From: Pampus argenteus
Lineage: Eukaryota > Chordata > Actinopteri > Scombriformes > Stromateidae
Length of the DNA: 64,000 nucleotides
Direction: 5' to 3'
Assembly (NCBI GenBank): GCA_036937835.1
Contig: CM072870.1
Location: forward strand, 17,021,501 to 17,085,500
Of this stretch, positions 49,761-61,300 are shown piece after piece. The notes under the pieces were generated by a model, which was given only the letters and a program-made list of their open reading frames with translations, had not been told where the DNA came from and ran no database searches. Positions within the stretch are counted from its first letter, which is position 1; each line of letters opens with the position of its first letter. The translations under genes were made by a program, and so were the position numbers.

Positions 49761-52338
49761 TATATTTTAGCCGTATTGCCATGATGTTTTTGTATTTTTT
49801 CTTGGACTAAAATTGTTTTGATTACAATGCAATGTTTGGCAACACACAAGTACTAGGACGCTGCACATGAAGTTGAGCTTTATTATCCAAGGCAAGCGGG
49901 TTTATTTGATGTGTCTATAGTTTAAAAATCTAAAATTAAATTTGATCTAAAAATGATAAACATCTGTAACATCAGTGAGCGGCATATTAACCTCATATTG
50001 TTATTAAAGAATCGATGCTTCTTCATAAACATCATAAACAAGTTATTTTAATGATCAATGAAGCCCTCATATTATGAAAAGTAGTTTTTCTGTTGGCTAA
50101 TTGGTGTTAAATTATTAAATTATAGGTCTAATCAATCTGTAAATATTCATTAAATATGTTCAGCTCTGGGCTAATTGAATTTCGTACATAGTGTGTTAAA
50201 TGACTCATAATATGTTTATTTTGAATATATGATTTTTTTTTCCTGAGCATATCTACATAATATAGGATGCATCTGTCTCACCAGCCTGTGGATAAATGCT
50301 TTGAAATAACTTTTCTCATTCAACGCCAGTGTTTTTCATCAGTGGTGTTTAGAGCATGTGTCTTCACACAAATCAACATGCAGATCAGTGACTGTCTATT
50401 GCTTAAAATGTGCGGTTCATGCTGCATCTGTCTTCTTTCCATGCAGCATAAGAAGAAGACTCACTTTAAAGATAGTAGATATTACTACAGTATGTATTGA
50501 TAAGTATGCAAGTGCAATACCTACAGTAGCCAGTGAACATACTGTAGGATAATTGTTTTAATCCCTGTGACAGTCTGCTCTTTTCTGGGCATCAGTCCCC
50601 ACTGTGATTATGTCTGACCTGCATGAATTTGTTATGTAACAGCCTCCTGCAGCCACTGACAACATAAGTCACTTACGGACTGCAACACAATTTCACTGCA
50701 ATTAGCGAGGATAGCAGTAATGTAAAGGTGTAATGTAACTTTAGGCAAACACCTACAACTACAGTATGAAACCAGGGGTGCTGGTTCCATCAGTAAGAAC
50801 GGGGTGCTGTTGAAGAGAAAACAACGCTTTGTCAACGGAAAAATATAGTTTTACATTTTATTTTGAACAATCAAATTCAAAGGAAGCTGGCTTGTGACAT
50901 GTTATTGGTTAATTTTATGGTTCATCTCTGGACTAGTGTCATTAATCTGAGCTGAAAGGTGAATGAAAAGCCTCTCGCTCATTACCCTCTGCTGAGGATA
51001 AACAAGGCGCATGACGCCTGACTGCACCAGCAGCCAACAGGAATGGAGTGAATTAGTCAACTAATCACTACCATCAGAGATATATATATATATGTGTCTG
51101 TATTTCACCCAACTGGATGAATTACAACATGCAATATGAATCAACATGCAATCAATCAACATCTTGTATGATGTACTGTAGCCTTCAGGCTTTTGGTCAT
51201 TGACTTGTCAATCAGAGAATTATGCTAATATATTCCTGATTATTGAATAATATTTTATATATTTGTTTCTGTCAGTGATTGCTTTTTGATTCAAGGATTA
51301 TATTAGAATTATAGAAAAAGATGCTATTAGTCACACAAAGGGGGGGAAACTACTGCTGTATATTATGACCATTTTCATTGAGAGAGGAGATACATTGTGG
51401 ACAGATTGTGTTGTGTGGACTTAGACAGGAAGTATAATCCCTTCTTGTAGGGAGGGGAAGGTAGGATAAAGCTATCAGCAGACCCTGATTGGCTGCAGTG
51501 TGGTTGCCGTGGCTGTTAATCAACTGACAACCGAACACATACGGTATACTGTACCTATATTGTGAATGAGACCTGCGTTATATATTACCCCATCTATACT
51601 GAAGAAAAAATATTTATCTGAAACTGTGGAAAAGTATTTTGTGGTTTTTTCAAAAGAAATGGTTTAGAGCTCACAAAGAAGCCAAGCTGTTAATGTACGT
51701 TGTCGCAATAGTGCAGAATAAATAGATCATTTTAAAACAAGGCATTATTAAAATCATCCATTCAATTACTATTCATACATATTTATTAGAACATTTGAGG
51801 AGTGCAATGACATGGTAATAATTTAACTGTCCTTTATTATTGAATGTTATTTAAGAAAGATCAATTCTTACTGTACCAAACTTCTAAACAGCAGCATTAG
51901 TTACTGTTTAATGGTTGTTGTAAGGTTTTGATCGACTGTACAGCAGTGTGTGTGCAGTGCAGAGTTATCACATGGCAGGCAGCTTTAACTCACAGAGCTA
52001 TTCGTGTTCCCAGCTATTAATAACCCCCAAAGGCTACGCTGAGGGAAGATGCTGCTCAGTTACGTCTGACAGAAAGTCACATGGGTTTAAGTTGTAATTA
52101 GACACCAGATTTTAGAGTATGCATCTTAAATAGAGCTCCAGATTAAAGATTTTACACTTTGAACTTAAATGATTCTTTGCTGATATCTATTTTAAGACTT
52201 AATTTCTCTCATTTTGTATAATATAATAACACAAAAATGAGATTTATTAGAACTATATATTGTAAAGAATTATAATATATAATTATTTCTCTTTAAATTT
52301 ACCTTAATGTTTTTTTCCATTTGAATGTATTCCCTCAG
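49761..52338. other. Presumed abhd8 5' UTR intron, no other gene seen
   Basis: AT-rich with only short meaningless open frames. It ends with a pyrimidine tract and CAG at 52336-52338 immediately before the coding exon. Confidence 0.5.
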
Positions 52339-52340
52339 AC

Positions 52341-54666
52341 ATGCTGACCAGTCTTGTGGAGGGTCTTCTCTGCTGCCTAGCATCAAAGTCAGACAACGTT
52401 GTGGTTCCTGTAGAAAGCTCAGAACCAGCTGATGGCTACGAGTTTGTAGAGGTGAAACCAGGCCGGGTCTTACGGGTCCGACATATCATCCCTGAACGGC
52501 CGGTGGTGGAGGAACCCACAGGGCAGGGTGGGAGTGTCAGTTGCAAGCGAAAAATCACAGTATATCGCAATGGACAGCTATTCATTGAGAACCTGGGTGA
52601 CAGGGCAAGTGCAGAGCTGAAAAACTGCCAGAATGGAGACACAGATCCCAGCAGCACTGTAGAAGTCGAACTGACAGATTGTGGCAACTCCACACCGCCT
52701 GTCAGCATCCCTGATGCCAGGTCTGACTCTGTCACAGCAGAAAAAGATGGGGCATCAGGAGCAGGAGGAAAAGCACCTGCTGCTGGACAGCCGGACCAGT
52801 TGCAGCAACCCAGGAAGCGCAGGCGGAAGCCCAAGCGCACTGTGGTGATTGACTGTGAGAGGAGGATATCAACCTGTAAAGGGACTCATCCAGATGTGGC
52901 CCTGTTCTTCATCCATGGAGTGGGAGGCTCGCTGGATATCTGGGGAAGCCAGTTGGACTTCTTTTCGCAGCTGGGCTATGAGGTGATCGCTCCGGATCTG
53001 GCAGGTCACGGTGCCAGTTCAGCACCACAGATAGCCGCAGCGTACACTTTCTACGCCCTGGCTGAGGATATAAGACTTATCTTCAAGAGATACGCGCGCA
53101 AGAGAAATATTCTCATAGGACATTCTTATGGGTAAATTTAAGATCATAACAAATAATGAAAAATCTGGTTGCATATGTCTCTGGTTCGGTTTCCCGTAGT
53201 ATTAAGAAGTAGAATGAGATGACTAGAAAGGCATTGTGAGCATGTCAGGGTTTCTCATTTATATATCATGTAAGTTTAAGTTCTGTCAACTTCAGTCTTC
53301 TAACTTGATATGGACAGAAAACTATAACTATAATTGTTGATCAGGACAAAAGAAGACATTTGGAAGACACTGACTGTATCAGTATGTTCTAGTTAAAACA
53401 AAACAAACAACACAATCATCCCGATTCTTCTAGACTGTCCTGTAACCACAATTTTGTTCTGCTTGACCAGTGTGTCGTTCTGTACGTTCCTGGCCCACGA
53501 GTATCCTGAACAGATCCACAAAATGGTGATGATCAACGGAGGTGGTCCCACAGCTCTGGAGCCCAGCCTCTGCTCCATCTTCAACCTGCCCACATGTGTG
53601 CTTCACTGCCTCTCCCCACTGCTAGCTTGGAGCTTTCTCAAGTAAGACAGACAGACAGACAGCAGTGACTTTTTGCTTAAACTTCCATGGACAAATGTAA
53701 TAGCAATTTTTACTTTGAAATCAAGAGCTGTTTTTAACTCAGATATTCACACATACCTGTTGCTTCACCCACAGTTGCATGTCATCAGAATCCTGATTTT
53801 CTTTTTGAAGCCATTTATAATACAGCCTGTTCGTGCCTCCTTTACAGGGCTGGTTTTGCTCGGCAGGGTGCAAAGGAAAAGCAGCTGCTGAAAGAGAATA
53901 ATGCCTTCAATGTGTCGTCTTTTGTACTGCGTGCCATGATGAGTGGGCAGTACTGGCCTGAGGGAGATGAAGTCTACCATGCTGAGCTCACTGTGCCCAT
54001 CCTGCTGGTTCATGGCATGCACGACAAGTTTGTTCCCATCGAAGAGGACCAGCGAATGGCAGAGGTAAACGATCCAAACTTGAAAACTAAAGCTATCTTG
54101 TATAGGGTGGGGAAAAGTTTTTAGTGTATGCTACAATGTATGTATGTACACCAGAGAGTTTCCATAATATATATGGAAGTTGCACAGTGGCATACTAAAG
54201 GACAATTTACCAATTTTGGGGTAATTGTGCTTCATCTAAACGAAGTAACAATAATAAGTTGATGGGGACTTTAAAATGTAATTTCCTTCCAGTACATTAG
54301 CTGAAAATCAGAGGTCTGACACCACACAAGTACTTTAGCACCAAATCTAAAGTGGCAGTGTTTTGTTGACACCTCCAAACTGTAACTTTTTGGCTGTTTG
54401 CTTTCTGTCAGATCCTCCTCATGGCCTTCCTAAAGGTCCTGGAGGATGGCAGTCACATGGTTATGATGGAGTGTCCTGAGTCTGTCAACACACTCTTGCA
54501 TGAGTTTTTCCTCTGGGAGCCCGTTACCCTTCCACCGCCAAAGAAAGAGACCAAAACGCGTCCAGAGACTGCCAAGGACCAATCTGACAACACCAAGGCT
54601 GCATCTGACTCCGCCAACGTCCGACCTGAAACTGCCAGGCAAACCTCATCAAACGGTGGTGCATAG
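52341..54666 (+). CDS. abhd8: ABHD8, alpha/beta hydrolase domain protein 8, complete
   Basis: Four coding exons: 52341-53131, 53471-53641, 53848-54064, 54412-54666. They encode 477 residues (human about 439). The conserved N-terminus has DGYEFVEVKPGRVLRVRHI and KITVYRNGQLFIENLGD. A low-complexity linker with a basic run (RKRRRKPKR) comes before the hydrolase fold. The fold contains FFIHGVGGSLDIW (oxyanion loop), APDLAGHGASSAP and the nucleophile elbow GHSYG with Ser262, split across the first intron. The probable acid is Asp380 in HGMHDKFVP and the His is His408 in DGSHMVMM. The triad is complete, so the enzyme is probably an active serine hydrolase; no substrate can be assigned from sequence. 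The Lys/Thr/Asn-rich tail after WEPVTLPPPKKE is longer than I recall in mammals. The start follows the acceptor by two bases and opens the family N-terminus. Confidence 0.96.
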
Positions 54667-56035
54667 GAGAAGCCAGACAGCGAGGCCAAAAAAAAAAGAT
54701 TGAAGAGTTAAAGCTGACTCAGATTAAAGCTGAAGCTTTACAGTATATCGTGGCTGGACATGCACTCTGTGTCCTGATGAACTGAGCTTGTTTGAGCTGT
54801 TGAACCTGATGGTGAGTCAAAACAGCCAGTTTGTCTGAACTGGTTGGAGTTGTGAAGGTGTAACGCTGTGCAGGGAGTTTGACTGGTTACATCAGCTGCA
54901 GAGCTGAAGGACAGAGGAAAAGGAGCTCCAATAATGTGACCAGACTGGGATGCTTACAGCTTCCTGTCTGTAACGTACACTAGAGAAGGTATGATTGTGC
55001 CTTGAGGTGGTGTGTAGTCGTGATGTAAGAGCATACAGCATGCAGCCTAGATGGCGGAGCAGTTGTGGAGCACCGAATGTTGTACTGTAAAAATGATAAA
55101 AAGGTGTGTGCTTGTCAGAGAGGATAGCAGTTGAATGCCTCAGATGTAGACCGCCATTTATCTTTGCCATTTCTGAGCAAAGCAAAGTAATTGGTCGGTA
55201 TGAAACCTTATATAAACAAGAACTCTGAAAACTTTAAGTTTATTGTAATGTAAATGTAACACACCTGGGTTGAGCCACTGTATACACAGACATAGTGCTC
55301 TATGTATGTTGTGTGGGACGATGTTTCTTAACTAAAAAATGTAGTATTTTGGCCAATTTTATAGAGTGACACAACTTTGAGGTGAATGTTAATTTTGCAC
55401 ACTGCATGCACAGATATGAATTTATGCAGCGTTTCCTCCAACTCGCTGGTAGCTCTGGTTCTGCTATTCGTAGCTGACTGTCAAACTGATACTGATCAAG
55501 ACAGAAGTGTAGGTTAATCTGCTGCTTCCAGGAATTTATAGAAATGTTTGTTCAGTCAAGCTAAATTTAGCACTATTCAGCAATGAATCATGACCTTTTA
55601 TGGACAGAATAGGGAAATTATTTTGTGAATTTTTTAATACACATGATGAGTTGTTTAATCAGTAATAAGAGAGGTTGTACTGAATGCATGGGGATTGAGA
55701 CCAGGCTGCACTACTGTACTGATGTTTGATGCCTTTTGAAAATATTCAGTTATCACTTTTGTAATGTAGCCATGTGCTGGTATGTATTGTAGCATCTTTA
55801 GTCATTCAAATCCCCCAGTACTGTATTATCAACTACCATGCAGTATTCAAAGACTTGTTTCAAATGCTTTTTATCGTCTCTATCATATATCTATGCAAGA
55901 CACGTTGTCCATGCAGCTGAAAATACAGTATATTATAATATATTTCATAAACCATTGTTTCTTTTTTTTTAGGGTAACAGCCTGCCGTTGCAAGAGGATT
56001 TGGTTGTTCAATAAATATTTGGCATTTATTACTCA
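54667..56035 (+). other. abhd8 3' UTR
   Basis: Non-coding sequence after the abhd8 stop. A strong AATAAA lies at 56010-56015. No other gene was found on either strand. The end is inferred from the signal only. Confidence 0.45.
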
Positions 56036-56429
56036 CCAAAATTATGGATATTTTCTTCCCAGGAAAGGTAGTTCAGTTCTAGGATATTCCTAATACATTA
56101 GTATATAAACTGCATTTTAATATTGACATGTTAACATGTTCTTTGTGCTGTAAGAATTGAGGTTTTTCTCCCTGAGTCTCTAACCTCAAACAATCAGACG
56201 TTTGGTTTGTAGAAGATGTGGATATCACCTGTATTTCATTGTTTTCTCTCATTGATTGAACAGTGTTTGACTGTTTCTATGTGTATATTGTACTTTTTAT
56301 ACATTGTTCTTGTATTTGTGATGGCTTTTTAGAGATATAATTGTAGATTTATTTAACTAATTATAGCAGGGAATTCGCTGAATCAACTGAAGATACAGCT
56401 CTGGTTAGAGAAATGCAACAGAGGATTTA

Positions 56430-57463
56430 CAGCGGTGTAAGAAAGTGTTTGCCCCCTTCCTGATTTATTTATTTATTTATTTTTTTGCATGTTTGTCGCA
56501 CTTAAATGTTTCAGATCATCAAACAAATTGAAATATTAGTCAAATATAATACAAGAAAACAGAAAATGTAGTTTTTAATAAGGTAAAAGACAAAATGCAA
56601 ACCTATATGGCCCTGTGTGAAAAAGTGTTGGCCAGCGCAGTTCAGTTTCTCTAGCCACACCAGGCCTGATTACTGCCACACCTGTTCTCAGTCAAGAAAT
56701 CATTTAAATAGGTCCTGCCTGACAAAGAGACCAAAAGATCCTCAAAAACCAAAAATCATGCCAAGATCCAAAGAAATTCGGGAACAAACAATAAAGAAAG
56801 TAATTAAGATTCATCAGTCTGGAAAAGGTTATAAAGCCATTTCTAAAGCTTTGAGACTCCAGGAAACCACAGAGAGAGCCATTAACCACAAATGGTGAAA
56901 TCATGGAACAGTGCTGAACCTTCCCAGCATTGGCTGGATGACCAAAACTACCCCAAGAGTGCAGCAATAACTCATCCAAGAGGTCACAAAAGACCCCACA
57001 ACAACATCTACAGAACTGCAGGCCTCACTGGCCTCAGTTCAGGTCAGTGTTCATGACTCCACCATAAGAAAGAGACAAAAAATGGACTGCATGGCAGAAA
57101 TTCAAGATGTAAACCACTGCTGAGCCATAAGAACATTAAGAGTCTCATTTTTTGCCAGAAAACATCTTGATGATCCCCAAGACTTTGGGGAAATACTCTG
57201 TGGACTGATAAGACAAAAGTTTTTTGGAAGATGTGTGTCCTGTTACATCTGGTGTAAAAGTAACACTGCATTTCACATTTCAAGAAGAAAAAAATCATAC
57301 CAACAGTAAAACATAGTGGTGGTAGTTTGGTGGTCTGGGGCTGTTTTGCTGATTCAGGACCTGGACGACTTGCTGTGATAAATGAAACCATGAATTCTGC
57401 TGCTAAAATCAAATTATATTAGTCTGCTCTGAAACATTTAAGTGTGACAAACATGCAAAAAAA
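56430..57463 (+). mobile_element. Tc1-like DNA transposon remnant, internally deleted
   Basis: Inverted repeats are visible: left 56485-56513 (TTTGCATGTTTGTCGCACTT onward) and right 57428-57457 as its reverse complement, with one clear mismatch (G versus A). The left end continues outward with GTGTTTGCCCCCTTCCTGAT to about 56430, whereas the right outer part is lost or diverged. The total is about 1.0 kb; full-length Tc1 elements are about 1.3-1.7 kb. Closely related repeats are widespread in fish. Confidence 0.85.
56758..57418 (+). pseudogene. Tc1-like transposase pseudogene
   Basis: An N-terminal helix-turn-helix of the Tc1 type is readable (MPRSKEIREQTIKKVIKIHQ, then SGKGYKAISKALRLQ), ending at a stop at 56896-56898. 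Later frames continue the family: TTSTELQASLASVQVSVHDS near 57004, then WTDKTKV near 57197, where the family normally has WTDETK around the first catalytic Asp. VVWGCFADSGPGRLAVI lies near 57330. Similarity stops at MNSAAKIK, so the second Asp and the Glu of the DD34E triad are missing. The copy is stopped, frameshifted and truncated, and could not be autonomous. Confidence 0.85.
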
Positions 57464-57648
57464 AATTGAGACTAGAACTTGCAAAAGCGCATCTTTTCAA
57501 CGTGGTATAGAAACTACATGGATGGCTTTGCTGTTTTTAAGGAACCTGTCCATGTTTTTATCTTGTGTCTTAAATTTTGTAACGGTTTGCCTTTCACAGT
57601 GATTCCAGAAATGAACTGCTGATTTTTAATATGTTAATTTTAAGTAAA

Positions 57649-58352
57649 TTTATTGAGAATTTAACTGTTTTTGGTCTTTTTTATTATTATTATGTTTTAT
57701 AATATTGTAACTTTAAAGGCCTCCTTTTAAAAAATGCCTAATTTATAAATTTTAGAACTATGTGTCTATCTTCTGATGAGCACAATATAGAGATGCAAAT
57801 GCACATGACACCTTTAACAGAATGATGAAAAAAAAATGGCAATGGTAAATAAGTACTCTGCATGAAAAGTATCTAAATGTTATTTAATGAAATGGCACAG
57901 TGACAAATGATGTACTTAACAACTAAATAATTTGAGATATACAGATCTAGACTAGCATCTAGCACTTTAGCAAGTATATTGAGTAAACTAACGACCTTAA
58001 AACACAATGTAGGTTGCGAAGATAACGACTTTAAAATTTAGTTCTCATGTAGATGTTTCTCACTATTAATCTCAAAGTTTGACAACAGCATTTCTAGTTA
58101 AAGCTAAACGTAGCTCACAGAAAACATTATATGCATCTCTTTAAACATATCTCATTAAAAACATTTATAACTTAAATTATATATTTTTTTGGAGCTTAAC
58201 ATTTGATCCAAATCCTTTAACAAATCTCGAACCAAACCACACTGCGTTATCGCTTTACATACAGATACATTATACATTCATGAAGTAATTAAAAGAAAGC
58301 ATTCAACCGAAGTGGTTATTTCCAGGTAACTGGTGTGCACCTGCTTCTCCTC
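57649..58352 (-). other. ptprc 3' UTR
   Basis: Follows the ptprc stop on the minus strand. The candidate polyadenylation signal AATAAA lies at 57654-57649 on that strand. The region is AT-rich with no coding potential. This message end and that of abhd8 face each other with the Tc1 relic between them. Confidence 0.4.
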
Positions 58353-61300
58353 TCAGACCTCCACAGTGACAGTGGTGTTGTTGCTGGTGTCCTCTAGTGG
58401 CGTTGTCCCTGTAGGGCTGCTGGATACTTGATCAGGTTTCTCTTTTTTGTCTTCCATCCCTCCATCAGCCACCAGAGGGGCGCTCTCTGCTGCCCCCTGC
58501 TGGTTTTCGCTGGTAGTGCTGGCTGACTGCTGCTTTGTTGCTTTGGTTTCATTTACAATCTGGACAGAGTCGTCGGCCTGTACTGCTTTCACCTCCCCGT
58601 TCTGGACAGGGTAGACCCCCTCCAGTGCATCATACAAGAACTGGTACTGGTCCTGTTAGAGACATAGACTGGTTTGAGTGGAAAAATAACAAAATAGTTG
58701 CTAGTTTCTTTTAACAATAAGCCCTTATATTCAATTCACTCTGTAGCTCACTTTTGTCATTAGTAGGCTTAACATAGATACGAACGCCATTCTTTCTAAA
58801 TAGTAAGCAAAGAAACTAAATTCAAGAGGAAAGATGTGTATATATATATATTTTTTTTACAACATTCAAAGTGAGCCTGAACAAATTGTAGGGTTCCAGT
58901 GTGTGAAAAACATTGCATTTACGCTTTTGTCAAGTGATACACCTGAAAACACCAATAAATTAGGCATTACATGTAAAATGAATAATTGTAAAAAACAAAA
59001 AACAAAAAAAAACACCATTTCTCTCTTTGTAAAAACTATCACAGCAGACTTATAAACAGATACTAAAGGGACCATCTACGCTAAGTAGCCTATGTCAAGT
59101 CAACCTTTGCAGAACATCGTCTGACTGATCATCCAAGTGGTACAATACTTTTCAATCTGAGTGCTGTTGGAAGTAAAAAATGTATGAAACTCTGTGCAGA
59201 CAGATATTATTTTACTTTTCCTGCCTTACCATGCTGGAGATCATGCACTGTCTTTCCTTGCGCAGGGTTTTGACCACCTGGAAAACATCCACCAGCTTCT
59301 CACTCTCAGCGCTGTCCAGCAGGCTCCACAGAGCACAGAAAATCCCTGAACGGGACGAGCCATCACTGAGGAAAAGAAAAGCACACGTACACTCACTGAG
59401 TACTAATCTCATAATATTTTTTTTAGTAAGATATTTACCTTTAATTTATTATATAAACCTTATTCATACCCAGTATAAGTTGCTCAATTTTAACAAGACA
59501 TACCTTAAGTGTTAAAATGTTAGAATTCCAATAAAAATTCATTTGATGCTCAACGTGACTGAAGTAGGTGAAGGTTTAGTTCCAAAAGACAAATCATTTT
59601 GAAAACAAATCATCTCAGCATTTGGTAAAGTTGATGCTAAAATCTGGATATGCTAAGGTCATGTGAACAATATGAAATGCTGAAATGTAAAGATCCTGTG
59701 TCCTTTGAGGTTGTCTTACTTGCAGTGGACCACGATGGGTGGGCTTCCGCGTGATTTACTGCTGCCACAGATCTGCTTGATGTCCTTGATCATGTCTGTC
59801 AGATCTTGAGGTTTCTCTGGCAGCTCTCTGTTCGTCCACTTCAGGAACTGGAACTGTTTCACCGACCGACTCTCTTTCCTCTGTTGACAAAAGTGTTGTT
59901 GGGTTAAATTTCTGGTGAAATGACCCGGTCACATCACCGTTACAAATATAGAAACGGAGACTTTGCTACGACTTAAACCTGAGCACATGCAAACGGTTCT
60001 TGAATATGAGTAGGTAGCTGTCGTGTTACCTTGACATGACGGATCACCATGTTGCGTTGTATAAAAGTTGAGGACGTGTCTGTGCTCGCCACCTCCACCA
60101 TAATGTCCCCAAATGTTTTGCTATTTTCATCCCAGTAGACCGAGTCAGACTCCTTGTGAACAACAAGATCCGCAAAACATAAAACAACTTTATTCACAAT
60201 ATATCTACCATTAGTGTGTACAGTATAATGGCTATGTGCGAGACATGTTTAGACCTACATGATATGTTGAAGGTATGGACATATGTGTGCAAGGACAGCA
60301 TGTATGACACTTTAAAGTACCTGATCTCCCTCGGTGATGTTCGAGAGCATGACAATAGTGGATACTTTCTTCTGGTAAACCATGGACCAGAAGTCACCCA
60401 TGGTGTCTGGCAGTGGAGTCTGTGCTGCGATGAAGGTGTGTGGACGCCAGTAGCCCTGTGTGAGCAAGAAAGCATCACCATGTATTGTTGTCCAAACAAA
60501 TAATCAATTTCATGTAGAAACAGGTTACCAAATAAGCTCCAAGTGTTAATAAAATATCATACCTCAATAAATGATGCATTGATGTATTTCACAAACTCAT
60601 CATCCTCTTCATCTGATGACTCTTCCTCGTCTTCATCTTCATCGGTGTCGTTATCATGGCTGTGTCCTTCATCCAGCTTCACCAACACTCGGTTGTAGTC
60701 GTCTGAGAGTTGGATATGAAAAATTAACACATTTATTTTGAAATGTAAAATGCCTGAACGTTAAATATAAACTGGACATACAATGATATACCATAGTTGG
60801 ATTTCTATGGTGTCAAATGTAATAATGTCTTGGGTTATTTACATGGGATAACGGATGAGGAACGGTTCTTCTTCTTGTTTTCTTCTGTGATCCCTGTGTT
60901 GAATGTCCTCCAGTTTTTATAGGAGGGGATTCTCTGAATTGCAAGACATTTTAATTGTTAAGTAATTAATAACCAGTAATTTCCTCAATATTATGTAATA
61001 AGAAAAGGGAAAGGATAAGAGGAATAGGATAGGCCTATGACAATACGTTTTAAAAACAGGATAAACATTAAAACATATTTTAAGGTAAATAACAAAGCGC
61101 TGTACCTCGAACTCATCCTCCATTAAAGTGGGTTCATTGTTAGAGGTTTTCTGTTTGAGCGTGGTCAGTGTACTGTGGAGCTCAGCCAGGGTGATCTCAG
61201 TCTCTCCAAACTGGTTGTGCTCCAGCAGTGCCTGGTGAATCAGGATGTACTGGGCCTGTGTGAGGGCAAATACACTTATCTAAATACACAACAGATGCAT

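Noticed and set aside
52436..52840. 134-codon antisense frame over abhd8 exon 1
   Set aside because: Shadow of a real coding exon; no independent evidence.
53673..53891. Frame overlapping the abhd8 intron 2 / exon 3 boundary
   Set aside because: Wrong frame; exon 3 in the correct frame continues AGFARQGAKEKQ.
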